Positions 1 to 5,655 of a DNA stretch of 6,682 nucleotides are shown in pieces; positions within the stretch are counted from its first letter, which is position 1; each line of letters opens with the position of its first letter. A program made the position numbers and the translations under genes. The stretch comes from Candidatus Dadabacteria bacterium (lineage in GTDB: Bacteria; Bdellovibrionota_C; UBA2361; J135). The DNA lies in the NCBI GenBank assembly GCA_003694225.1, contig RFKT01000158.1, forward strand, positions 1 through 6,682. Reading direction: 5' to 3'. The notes below the pieces were generated by a model. That model searched no databases and was not told the origin of the DNA. It saw only the letters and a program-made list of their open reading frames with translations.

Positions 1-1
1 C

Positions 2-361
2 CTTCGCGCTTATGATTGGCCGGGAAATGTGCGGGAGTTGGAGAATTTAATTGAAAGGCTTGCTGTGTTGTGCGACGGCCACACTGTATCTGTAAATGAA
101 TTACCCGACTACATACGAGCAAATAATGCTGCCACCAATTTGACTCCAGAGGTATCTTCGATCCCAGATGAGGGAATTGATTTTAACAGTTTGGTAAATG
201 AATTCGAGGTAAAACTAATCAGCTTGGCTCTGGAGAAAACCAAGGGGAACAAGAAGGCAGCGGCAAAGCTTTTGAACCTTAACAGGACAACTCTTGTTGA
301 GAAGATTAAGAAAAAGGGGCTTGCTGCCGCAGTAGAGATAATCAAAACAAAGAATAGTTAA
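2..361 (+). CDS. Sigma-54-dependent transcriptional activator, FlrA/FleQ-like, 3' end only
   Basis: This is the C-terminal 119 residues of a sigma-54 enhancer-binding protein; the gene begins before the window. The reading frame is open from base 2, so an apparent GTG start at 29 lies inside the gene. The fragment opens with the end of the AAA+ ATPase domain, whose sensor II motif WPGNVRELEN is at fragment residues 6-15. A variable linker follows (about 40-62), then a Fis-type helix-turn-helix at about 66-105 containing the recognition-helix region NRTTLVEKIKKKG. That NRTTLVEK form is, from memory, typical of FlrA/FleQ-type flagellar master regulators, and the flagellar neighbours fit. The Walker motifs, GAFTGA loop and any N-terminal receiver lie outside the window, so whether it is phosphorylated or binds c-di-GMP cannot be judged. 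The family call is firm; the flagellar-master role is inference. Confidence 0.9.
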   Translation, partial: LRAYDWPGNVRELENLIERLAVLCDGHTVSVNELPDYIRANNAATNLTPEVSSIPDEGIDFNSLVNEFEVKLISLALEKTKGNKKAAAKLLNLNRTTLVEKIKKKGLAAAVEIIKTKNS

Positions 362-385
362 AGGATGAAAGGAGCTAAGCAAGGC

Positions 386-1300
386 ATGTATAAAACCATC
401 CTTTCATTATTTGAAGTAGCAATTGTTGCCGCAGTATGGGCAGGCAGTGGGTCGTGCCAGATGCCAGTGGATGTTGAAAAGGCAATGGCAAACAAACAAT
501 ATCTGGCTGCATTAGAAATTTATGAGAAGATGCCAAGGCGTAGGAGAACGACGTCCAGCGCTGTTGCAGCTGCAAAAAGCGCTTGGGCATTGGGGCTCTC
601 CAACTATGCGAAGGAGGAGTTTGACAGGGCTATTGAACTAGGAGAGCTAAAGCATGACTTAACGCCATTAGATAAGGTCCGCATATTCTTTTCCAAGGCG
701 GTTATTGAATTTCAGAGTGGGAATTTTAACCTGTGTATAGAATATTGTGAAAGTGCGTTAAAACTACTTAATGGAGAAGGCCCTCTCAAAGGGCAGATCC
801 TTATGCTTATGGGCGACAGCTATCTAAAGCTTAGAAAATATGCAAAAGCAGAAAAAAGTTATACCGCGGCTGTTAAACGCCTTAACGGCGAAGATAAGGT
901 GGATGGGCTCTATGCTGTTGCGTGGGTTCAGTATAATATAGGCAAGTACGAGCAAGCCTCCAGAAACCTTAAAAAGATCCCTTTGTATAGCGTTAAAAGT
1001 CCATTAGCGATTAGGCTTTTGGCATTGATAGCCTTGGAGAAGGAGGATTTTGAAAGGTTGGTATTTTGGCTCAATAAAGGAAAGGAGCAATTCCCTGATG
1101 AGTTTCTCGACAGTTGGGTGAACTATGCTTTGATGATTGGCTATATAGGGCTGGATCAGAAGGCAGAAGTAGCAAAGCTAAGAAAGGCAACATCAGAAAA
1201 ATATCCATCTTCCGATCCTTGGGTCATATTATTAAATGCTAGGGCAGAGGAGTATGAGTGGGAAAATGTGGAGAGGAAAGCTAGGTTAATAGTGAGGTGA
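386..1300 (+). CDS. TPR-repeat protein with N-terminal hydrophobic segment, function unknown
   Basis: A 304-residue protein with tetratricopeptide-like helical repeats, a fold that usually binds other proteins. Residues 5-19 are hydrophobic (ILSLFEVAIVAAVWA) after a single Lys, followed by GSGSC with Cys24. This looks like an export signal or membrane anchor. The lipobox is not canonical because -3 is Ser rather than Leu/Val/Ile, so lipoprotein status is uncertain. TPR-like helix pairs lie at about 97-128, 135-167 (GDSYLKLRKYAKAEKSYTAA) and 172-197; the C-terminal third is helical and less regular. I chose ATG 386 because GGAG at 371-374 lies 11 nt upstream and the hydrophobic segment then starts the protein. 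An in-frame ATG at 365 would add seven residues but has no properly spaced ribosome site. The gene abuts the kinase gene, so the two are probably co-translated. A role in flagellar control or assembly is only inferred from position. Confidence 0.85.
   Translation: MYKTILSLFEVAIVAAVWAGSGSCQMPVDVEKAMANKQYLAALEIYEKMPRRRRTTSSAVAAAKSAWALGLSNYAKEEFDRAIELGELKHDLTPLDKVRIFFSKAVIEFQSGNFNLCIEYCESALKLLNGEGPLKGQILMLMGDSYLKLRKYAKAEKSYTAAVKRLNGEDKVDGLYAVAWVQYNIGKYEQASRNLKKIPLYSVKSPLAIRLLALIALEKEDFERLVFWLNKGKEQFPDEFLDSWVNYALMIGYIGLDQKAEVAKLRKATSEKYPSSDPWVILLNARAEEYEWENVERKARLIVR
1294..1299 (+). promoter_or_regulatory. Ribosome binding site deciding the kinase start
   Basis: GAGGTG lies just before ATG 1303, leaving 5 nt between GAGG and the start codon, a workable Shine-Dalgarno spacing. 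An alternative GTG at 1297 would overlap the TPR stop (GTGA) but lies inside this site and has no good ribosome site of its own. The site overlaps the end of the TPR gene, which suggests translational coupling. Confidence 0.6.
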
Positions 1301-1302
1301 AC

Positions 1303-2127
1303 ATGGATAAGAGCCTTAGTGTTGCTGAACTAAATAGCATATTTGACGCTTTTAGGCACTTTGAGTCATCAAGCGCTAGACTTCAAGAGAAATACATGGC
1401 TCTTAAACGCGAAGTAGCGATGTTAAGGGAGGAGCTAAGGAAAAAAGAGGAGGAGATTAGAAGGTCAGAAAAGATGGTGGCTTTAGGAGAAACTGCTGCG
1501 GCCTTGGCGCATGAAGTCAGAAATCCTCTTGGATCAATCAAGCTCTTTGTCTCCCTTCTGAAAGAGGAGCTTTCAGGCGCGTCTGAGCCTTTGGAGCTAG
1601 TTTGTGAAATAGAAAAGGGAATAGATAGCCTAGATAGGGTTGTGTCAAATATATTGGGATTTGCGAAGGATGATGCTAGCAAAAAGGCGCCTGTGCTCGT
1701 AAATTCTATAATTAAAGAAATCATTGGACAGTTTGGCGAGGAGTTGAAGAAGAGGAAGATAAGGATAGATTTTATGCCAGATGGTGAGCGTATGATTCTT
1801 GCAAACCCAGAGTCTATCCGGCAGGTGTTTCGCAATTTGATTCAAAACTCTATTCAAGCCATCAAAGAGGATGGTTTAATTTCCATTTCAACGAAGTTTC
1901 TCTGTGAACCTGTTTCTAAAGTAGAAATTTTTCTCGAAGACACTGGTGGAGGAATACCATCTCATTTGCTCGGAAGGATCTTTGAGCCGTTTGTCTCCGG
2001 ACGGAAGGAAGGTACTGGATTGGGGTTGGCAATAGTAAAGAAGATAATTCACCAACATGGCGGCGAGATTGAAGCGGTGAATTCGGCAAAGGGAGCGATT
2101 TTTAGGGTAGCATTTCCGTGCGAATAA
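1303..2127 (+). CDS. Soluble sensor histidine kinase, FlrB/AtoS-like
   Basis: A 274-residue orthodox histidine kinase that should autophosphorylate on His and pass phosphate to the response regulator encoded next. No transmembrane segment is visible, so it is probably cytosolic. Residues about 1-58 are helical, with a strongly charged coiled-coil stretch at about 25-57 and no recognisable PAS or periplasmic sensor. HisKA follows, with the H-box ALAHEVRNPLGS and His70. The HATPase_c domain shows the N box (NLIQNSIQAI, Asn182), the G1 box (EDTGGGIP, Asp213), the F box (FEPF, 227-230) and the G2 box (GTGLGL, 237-242), all intact. At this length it resembles flagellar FlrB/FleS minus most of the PAS region. 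Start ATG 1303 is preferred over GTG 1297 on ribosome-site grounds. The short gap to the regulator gene argues for a cognate pair. The input signal is unknown and may come by protein contact. Confidence 0.93.
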   Translation: MDKSLSVAELNSIFDAFRHFESSSARLQEKYMALKREVAMLREELRKKEEEIRRSEKMVALGETAAALAHEVRNPLGSIKLFVSLLKEELSGASEPLELVCEIEKGIDSLDRVVSNILGFAKDDASKKAPVLVNSIIKEIIGQFGEELKKRKIRIDFMPDGERMILANPESIRQVFRNLIQNSIQAIKEDGLISISTKFLCEPVSKVEIFLEDTGGGIPSHLLGRIFEPFVSGRKEGTGLGLAIVKKIIHQHGGEIEAVNSAKGAIFRVAFPCE

Positions 2128-2164
2128 GAAAGGAAATTTAATGTAAATTGTTGGGGGTATAAAG

Positions 2165-3571
2165 ATGAGTTTGAGTGAAAAAAAGAAGATTTTAGTTGTT
2201 GACGATGATGAAAGGATGCAGGTTGCTTTAAAGTCTGCCTTAAGCAAGAAGGGCTATGATGTGCTGATTGCCGGAGATGGAGGGATGGCATGGGAGATTT
2301 TTAGCAGAGAAATAGTAGATCTGGTTATTTCAGACCAAAATATGCCTGTTATGAGCGGTGATGAGCTACTTTCAAAAATCAAGGAAGAGGGAAAAAATGT
2401 ACCGTTTATTATGATAACTGCCTATGGAACTATTGATGGAGCTGTGAAAGCAATGCAGATGGGGGCAGCGGACTTTATTACGAAACCTTTTTCTGTAGGA
2501 GACCTGGAAAGGGTAGTTAAGAGAGTTTTTGCACTTAATAGCGGGACTTTGGAAGCCGCTCCCTTAAAAGGAAAGAAGAAGAGAGGGAGTATAATAACCA
2601 GAGATCCAAGCATGATTCGGATCATTGAGATAGCCGAAGCGGTTGCTCAGAGTGATGCAACAGTGCTTATACAGGGGGAGTCTGGGACAGGGAAGGAAGT
2701 GATGGCAAGATTTATTCACCATTCAAGCCCAAGGAGAAAACAGGCATTTGTGGCGGTAAATTGCGCTGCTTTGCCGGAGAATTTGCTTGAAAGCGAGCTC
2801 TTTGGGCATGAGAAGGGAGCGTTTACAGGAGCGCAGTCAGCAAAACCTGGTAAGTTTGAGCTTGCGCATGGGGGAACTATCCTTCTGGATGAAATTTCCG
2901 AGATGGATATTGCGTTGCAAGCGAAGCTTTTGAGGGTGTTGCAGGAGCAAGAGGTCGACCGGGTGGGGGGGCGCGAACCTATCTCTGTCGATGTTAGGGT
3001 TATTGCCACAACCAACAGAAATTTGGAAGAGATGGTAAGGCAAGGGAAGTTTAGAGAGGATCTCTATTACAGGCTAAATGTTATCCCTATCACCCTGCCT
3101 CCTTTGAGGGAGCGTAAAGGTGATATAAAGCTTTTGGTAGAGCACTTTATGAATGAATATCTGAAAGATGGCGGGTGGGCGCTCCCTCACGATGTCTTAG
3201 TGGAGCTTGAGCGATATAGTTGGCCGGGCAATGTAAGGGAGCTACAAAATGCTGTAAAGCGTGCGAGTATTCTCTCTCGTGGGGATAGTCACATTAAAGG
3301 GGCGCATTTTTTCCTACCAAAAACAGGCAATCTTTCTTCAGAAGTGGTTGTAGAAAAGGACAACCGACAGGAGGATAGAAAAGAGGAGGATGATTCTCAG
3401 GATCTTATTATAAGGTCTGGATTGACAGTTTCTGAGATGGAAAAAAGGCTGATATTAGAGACGCTAAAGGCAACAGGGAACAATAGGACTCAGGCTGCAA
3501 AGCTTTTAGGGATATCCATAAGAACATTGCGCAATAAGCTTAACGAGTATGGCTATGCAAAGGGGCGGTGA
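2165..3571 (+). CDS. Sigma-54-dependent response regulator, FlrC/NtrC-type
   Basis: A complete 468-residue NtrC-class activator that would open sigma-54 promoters after phosphorylation. The receiver domain (about 7-122) has acidic-pocket residues Asp13-Asp14, phospho-acceptor Asp57 (SDQNMP), Thr84 and Lys107. The AAA+ domain shows Walker A GESGTGKE (171-178), the sigma-54 contact loop GAFTGA (218-223), Walker B ILLDEIS (Asp242, Glu243), sensor I ATTN (281-284), the FREDLYYRLN arginine region (297-305) and sensor II WPGNVRELQN (353-362). An acidic linker (about 395-415) leads to a Fis-type HTH at about 425-463 (NNRTQAAKLLGISIRTLRNK). Nothing essential is missing. ATG 2165 has GGGGG at 2153-2157, 7 nt upstream. 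It follows the kinase gene by 37 nt. Known FlrC/FleR proteins activate basal-body genes such as flgB and fliE, and the downstream genes fit that. The role is inferred from context. Confidence 0.94.
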   Translation: MSLSEKKKILVVDDDERMQVALKSALSKKGYDVLIAGDGGMAWEIFSREIVDLVISDQNMPVMSGDELLSKIKEEGKNVPFIMITAYGTIDGAVKAMQMGAADFITKPFSVGDLERVVKRVFALNSGTLEAAPLKGKKKRGSIITRDPSMIRIIEIAEAVAQSDATVLIQGESGTGKEVMARFIHHSSPRRKQAFVAVNCAALPENLLESELFGHEKGAFTGAQSAKPGKFELAHGGTILLDEISEMDIALQAKLLRVLQEQEVDRVGGREPISVDVRVIATTNRNLEEMVRQGKFREDLYYRLNVIPITLPPLRERKGDIKLLVEHFMNEYLKDGGWALPHDVLVELERYSWPGNVRELQNAVKRASILSRGDSHIKGAHFFLPKTGNLSSEVVVEKDNRQEDRKEEDDSQDLIIRSGLTVSEMEKRLILETLKATGNNRTQAAKLLGISIRTLRNKLNEYGYAKGR

Positions 3572-3690
3572 ACTCAAACTTAACTTTAGCAACTTTAGCA
3601 GATCCTATCCTCGGTAATTTACTGAATTTCTTCATAAACTTCTTTGCCTTCGCAAAGGTACAGGGTTACTTTTCTCCTTACTTTTTCCCT

Positions 3691-3788
3691 TCTCCAAAGG
3701 TAAGGAAATCGTTCCTTCAAAAAGGTACAGGGTAGCTTTTTCCTGCAAATGCAGGGGGTTGTCTCTCCTCCAAGAAAGGTGCGGGGCT
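3691..3788. repeat. Long direct repeat, copy 1 (98 bp)
   Basis: This segment matches 3891-3989 almost perfectly. By eye there is one substitution (G3735 against A3935) and one extra T in copy 2 within the GTCT/GTCTT stretch. It contains the AAGGAA-ATCG-TTCCTT and CCTGCA-AA-TGCAGG hairpins and two copies of the 17-base motif (the second in part). Confidence 0.9.
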
Positions 3789-3795
3789 ACTTATG

Positions 3796-3829
3796 GAGCG
3801 CAGGCATCTTGCCTGCATATTGGGCGCTC
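3796..3829. repeat. GC-rich palindrome between the long direct repeats
   Basis: GCAGGC (3800-3805) and GCCTGC (3811-3816) pair around the 5-nt loop ATCTT. GAGC (3796-3799) and GCTC (3826-3829) can add an outer stem, leaving a 9-nt bulge at 3817-3825. Four T residues follow at 3830-3833, so weak terminator activity on the + strand is possible, though the bulge makes this a poor match. It may instead be an independent REP-like palindrome. Confidence 0.6.
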
Positions 3830-3890
3830 TTTTATTCCGGTTCCTCGCAATAAACAAATGAACAAATGGTACGGGGTTACTTTTTTCCTT

Positions 3891-3989
3891 TCTCCAAAGG
3901 TAAGGAAATCGTTCCTTCAAAAAGGTACAGGGTAACTTTTTCCTGCAAATGCAGGGGGTTGTCTTCTCCTCCAAGAAAGGTGCGGGGCT
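3891..3989. repeat. Long direct repeat, copy 2 (99 bp)
   Basis: This is the partner of 3691-3788, and the left ends are exactly 200 bp apart. The near-identity implies recent duplication or active homogenisation. Similarity continues weakly to the left through GGTACGGGGTTACTTTTTT, against GGTACAGGGTTACTTTTCT before copy 1. The one-base indel shifts any reading frame between the copies, which argues against coding. Confidence 0.9.
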
Positions 3990-4003
3990 CCTCCACTTAG
4001 GAG

Positions 4004-4024
4004 AGATCTGCGTGTCCCTTTGCT
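4004..4024. repeat. Short direct repeat, copy 1
   Basis: AGATCTG, then C, GTGTCC, C and TTTGCT. It matches 4067-4086 apart from one substitution and one extra C. The two copies start 63 bp apart. Confidence 0.7.
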
Positions 4025-4037
4025 ATTGAAGAAGTAG

Positions 4038-4068
4038 CTGCAAAATCAACATGTTGGCCTTTTTGCAG
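4038..4068. repeat. Interrupted dyad, possible operator or hairpin
   Basis: CTGCAAAA (4038-4045) is the exact reverse complement of TTTTGCAG (4061-4068). Between them lies the perfect 10-bp palindrome CAACATGTTG (4047-4056). The structure could be a hairpin in RNA or a two-part protein-binding site. It sits between the two short direct repeats and shares its last two bases (4067-4068) with the second. No factor can be named. Confidence 0.5.
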
Positions 4069-4086
4069 ATCTGGGTGTCCTTTGCT
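4067..4086. repeat. Short direct repeat, copy 2
   Basis: AGATCTG, then G, GTGTCC and TTTGCT, matching 4004-4024. TTTGCTG recurs immediately at 4091-4097, giving a small local repeat of the last part. Confidence 0.7.
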
Positions 4087-4091
4087 GGTGT

Positions 4092-4120
4092 TTGCTGTCT
4101 ATGGTCAAATAATGTAAATA
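4092..4120 (+). promoter_or_regulatory. Possible sigma-70 promoter for tRNA-Gly
   Basis: TTGCTG (4092-4097), 17 nt, then TAAATA (4115-4120), ending 18 nt before the tRNA. Both boxes match the consensus only in part, and the local AT-richness makes chance matches likely. Confidence 0.25.
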
Positions 4121-4138
4121 GGAATGTCAATAATATAT

Positions 4139-4216
<78 letters not shown>

Positions 4217-4279
4217 ATTTGATATGCAGCTTACGCTTCCTGTATTCAGTCGGAAATTCAAGATCCTACAGCCAAATTT

Positions 4280-4308
4280 TTGACATACCCTGTGGCAAAG
4301 AATTTATA
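4280..4308 (+). promoter_or_regulatory. Candidate sigma-70 promoter upstream of flgB
   Basis: A perfect -35 box TTGACA (4280-4285) is followed after 17 nt by TTTATA (4303-4308), or after 19 nt by TATAAC (4305-4310). Transcription would start near 4315, leaving a leader of about 80 nt before flgB. A sigma-54-like stretch, TGGCAAAG-AATT-TATAA, overlaps at 4293-4309 but lacks the essential GC at -12. The assignment to sigma-70 is therefore the better reading, with moderate doubt. Confidence 0.45.
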
Positions 4309-4387
4309 ACCTCCTGAAAATATTGAGCCAGATCCCATGTTCCTTATGCACAAGATTTGCAGAGAGTGTTTACAGGGATTTTTCCAA

Positions 4388-4391
4388 GAGG
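4388..4391 (+). promoter_or_regulatory. Ribosome binding site deciding the flgB start
   Basis: GAGG lies 6 nt before ATG 4398. An upstream in-frame TTG at 4323 would add 25 residues with no family resemblance and no clear ribosome site, so ATG 4398 is taken as the start. Confidence 0.7.
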
Positions 4392-4397
4392 ATAGAG

Positions 4398-4805
4398 ATG
4401 GCTGTATTGGACGGAATATTCGATCGAACAGTGCCTGCGCTCCAAAAGGTAATGGATCTTACATGGAAAAGGCATAAGACCATAGCAAGCAATATAGCCA
4501 ATGCTGATACTCCCCAGTATCGAGCAATGAAGTTTGATTTCGGCGCCGAGCTTGACAAAGCCTTCCAGAGACACAGATCGGATCTAGTCAAAACCAATAG
4601 CCTCCATATGGACCTTGGAGAATCGGAATCGGCAAGGATAGTCCCAGATCTCTCTGGAGCAACAAAGGCTGACGGCAATAACGTAGATATTGATATCCAA
4701 TTTGGAAAGCTCCTTCAAAATAGCGGCAAATATAACAATGCAGCTGCTATTTTGAGGAAAAAGCTCAGAATGATGAGAATGGCTATTAGATTCGCACAGA
4801 GGTAA
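4398..4805 (+). CDS. flgB: Flagellar basal-body proximal rod protein FlgB
   Basis: A 135-residue proximal rod subunit, exported through the flagellar type III apparatus and placed between the MS ring and the rest of the rod. The rod-family N-terminal motif SNIANADTPQYRA is at residues 31-43, within the helix that begins near residue 12. A variable middle follows. GNNVDID (93-99) starts the conserved C-terminal helix that packs against the N-terminal one. The length is the usual one for FlgB. The C-terminal end (KKLRMMRMAIRFAQR) is more basic than I would expect for the family. There is no cleavable signal peptide, as expected for this export route. Only two bases separate its stop from flgC, so the two are co-transcribed and probably translationally coupled. 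This is the first gene of the structural operon seen here. Confidence 0.96.
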   Translation: MAVLDGIFDRTVPALQKVMDLTWKRHKTIASNIANADTPQYRAMKFDFGAELDKAFQRHRSDLVKTNSLHMDLGESESARIVPDLSGATKADGNNVDIDIQFGKLLQNSGKYNNAAAILRKKLRMMRMAIRFAQR

Positions 4806-4807
4806 TT

Positions 4808-5233
4808 ATGGCTGATATATCTGACATACTCTCTGCAGGCTTAAGTGCTATGAGGCTTAGGGTTAATACGATTGCAAGCAACATAGCAAATGCCCAAACA
4901 ACAAGAACTCCTGAAGGGGGGCCATATAAAAGAAGGGATGTTGTTATTGTGGCAAAGCCTGAAAAGAGCTTTCAGGATGCTCTTGACAATATGACTATGA
5001 TCAAACCTGTTGTGAAAGCTGTTGTAGAAGACAACTCTCCGCCTAAGATGGTTTATCAGCCTGGGCACCCGGATGCAGATGAAAACGGCTATGTTGCTTA
5101 TCCCAACATAAATGTTGTTCAGTCAATGACAGATTTAATGACTGCCTCAAGGCTGTATCAGGCAAACATAGCAGCCATGAGGACTACAAGCGATATGACA
5201 AGAAGAGCGAGGAGAATAGCTACAGTTTATTAG
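4808..5233 (+). CDS. flgC: Flagellar basal-body rod protein FlgC
   Basis: A 141-residue proximal rod subunit that assembles with FlgB, FlgF and FlgG into the drive shaft. The N-terminal rod signature SAMRLRVNTIASNIANAQTT spans residues 13-32, followed by TPEGGPYKRRDVV (34-46), a typical FlgC stretch. The C-terminal half has the conserved block YQPGHPDADENGYVAYPN (83-100) and the helix INVVQSMTDLMTASRLYQAN (101-120) used for rod packing. Length and domain order are normal. ATG 4808 is preceded by AGAGGT overlapping the flgB stop, with a spacing of about 5 nt. It is separated from flgB by two bases and from fliE by 29 nt, so all three very likely sit in one operon. Confidence 0.97.
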   Translation: MADISDILSAGLSAMRLRVNTIASNIANAQTTRTPEGGPYKRRDVVIVAKPEKSFQDALDNMTMIKPVVKAVVEDNSPPKMVYQPGHPDADENGYVAYPNINVVQSMTDLMTASRLYQANIAAMRTTSDMTRRARRIATVY

Positions 5234-5251
5234 TGGTTAGTGTAGTTTTTT

Positions 5252-5257
5252 AGGAGG
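5252..5257 (+). promoter_or_regulatory. Strong ribosome binding site deciding the fliE start
   Basis: A perfect AGGAGG lies 5 nt before ATG 5263. A GTG at 5257 in the same frame overlaps this site and is therefore an unlikely start. Confidence 0.8.
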
Positions 5258-5262
5258 TGTAT

Positions 5263-5577
5263 ATGAGCATAGCAGGGATCAGCGCTTACAAAAAGGCTTT
5301 GTCTGCAAAGGAAATAGGCGATAAGACAAAAACAGAGCAAAAAACAAAAGAAGCAGAAGGATTTGGTGATTTTTTGAAGAAAGCTATCAGAGATGTTGAT
5401 GCTTTGCAAAAAGAAGCGGATAAGAAAATAGAGGGGCTTTTTACAGGAGATGCAAATGTCAGCACACACGATGCTATGATTGCCTTAGAGAAGGCTGATA
5501 TAGCTTTCAGGTTAATGAACGCGGTGCGAGGGAAAATTGTAAGGGCATACCAGGAGATAATTAGAACTCAGATCTGA
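5263..5577 (+). CDS. fliE: Flagellar hook-basal body complex protein FliE
   Basis: A 104-residue protein, the usual FliE size. FliE joins the MS ring (FliF) to the rod, and its export is among the first steps of rod assembly. After a variable, Lys-rich N-terminus, the sequence shows FGDFLKKAIRDVDALQKEAD (34-53), an amphipathic helix. The family C-terminal block follows: STHDAMIALEKADIAFRLMN (about 67-86), then AVRGKIVRAYQEIIRTQI at the end. The VR-K-AYQEI pattern is diagnostic. ATG 5263 is chosen for its AGGAGG site. The gene lies between flgC and fliF, the standard flgB-flgC-fliE-fliF order. A 78-nt gap separates it from fliF, the longest in the structural operon seen here. Confidence 0.97.
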   Translation: MSIAGISAYKKALSAKEIGDKTKTEQKTKEAEGFGDFLKKAIRDVDALQKEADKKIEGLFTGDANVSTHDAMIALEKADIAFRLMNAVRGKIVRAYQEIIRTQI

Positions 5578-5642
5578 CAATTTGTATCGTAATAATAGTG
5601 TGTCGCAGGTTGCGTGGCTTAATGGATAAGGTTCTTTAGGTA

Positions 5643-5648
5643 GGGAGG
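5643..5648 (+). promoter_or_regulatory. Ribosome binding site for the GTG start of fliF
   Basis: GGGAGG lies 7 nt before GTG 5656. No upstream ATG in this frame competes. The next in-frame ATG (5710) would cut off residues 1-18, which precede the membrane segment, and it lacks a good site. Confidence 0.8.
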
Positions 5649-5655
5649 AAAAACA

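Larger units (their letters stand above)
3654..3992. repeat. Six-copy cluster of a 17-base motif, REP-like
   Basis: The motif AARGGTRCRGGGYTACT (last bases variable) occurs at 3654-3670, 3721-3737, 3775-3791, 3865-3881, 3921-3937 and 3976-3992, always in the same orientation. Start-to-start distances are 67, 54, 90, 56 and 55 nt. Short palindromes sit ahead of several copies: CTTTGC-CTTC-GCAAAG before the first, AAGGAA-ATCG-TTCCTT before the second and fifth, and CCTGCA-AA-TGCAGG before the third and sixth. Repeat units built from a hairpin plus a conserved tag resemble REP/MITE-type intergenic elements. No transposase or RAYT gene is in the window, so the class is inference. Confidence 0.75.
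3572..4138. other. Gene-free intergenic region packed with repeats and palindromes
   Basis: This 567-nt stretch between the response regulator gene and the tRNA has no credible gene. It holds the repeat cluster at 3654-3992, the palindrome at 3796-3829, and a second repeat pair with a dyad at 4004-4086. Small extras are a tandem 9-mer AACTTTAGC at 3582-3599 and a tandem 8-mer AACAAATG at 3853-3868. No clean intrinsic terminator for the upstream operon is visible: the first hairpin (CTTTGC-CTTC-GCAAAG, 3642-3657) lacks a T-tract directly after it. Confidence 0.8.

Noticed and set aside
29..361. A small stand-alone 110-residue HTH gene starting at GTG 29
   Set aside because: The frame continues upstream to the window edge and encodes the AAA+ WPGNVREL motif across the supposed start, so it is the tail of a larger sigma-54 activator.
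408..457. Lipoprotein call for the TPR protein at Cys24
   Set aside because: The residues before Cys (GSGS) do not meet the lipobox requirement for Leu/Val/Ile at -3, so only a generic signal or anchor can be supported.
1383..2291. Several minus-strand open frames of 70-150 codons across the kinase and response regulator genes
   Set aside because: They lie antisense to strongly conserved coding sequence, lack ribosome sites and show no family resemblance; they are shadows of the real genes.
3717..3974. An 85-codon minus-strand open frame with repeated peptides such as PCTFLKER, PAPFLEER and YPVPF
   Set aside because: The repeated peptides come from the DNA repeats. The 1-bp indel between the two long copies puts them in different frames, so the frame is not maintained as coding, and no ribosome site is evident.
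3654..3992. Possible CRISPR array
   Set aside because: The tag spacing is irregular, the intervening sequences are themselves repeated between the two long copies rather than unique, the tag is only 17 bases and degenerate, and no cas gene is near.
4011..4024. Sigma-54 -12-like elements (TTTGCT) at 4019-4024 and 4081-4086
   Set aside because: The first has correct spacing but TGC instead of TGG at -24. The second has TGG but only 9 nt to GC. Neither fits the rigid GG-N10-GC requirement.
4323..4397. N-terminal extension of FlgB from a TTG at 4323
   Set aside because: The added 25 residues do not resemble FlgB, the start codon is poor, and ATG 4398 has a well-spaced GAGG and gives the normal family length.
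5608..5633. A tRNA-like D-arm string (TGGCTTAATGG) in the fliE-fliF gap
   Set aside because: It matches a tRNA A-box pattern, but no acceptor, anticodon or T-arm can be folded in the 78-nt gap. It is most likely coincidence.
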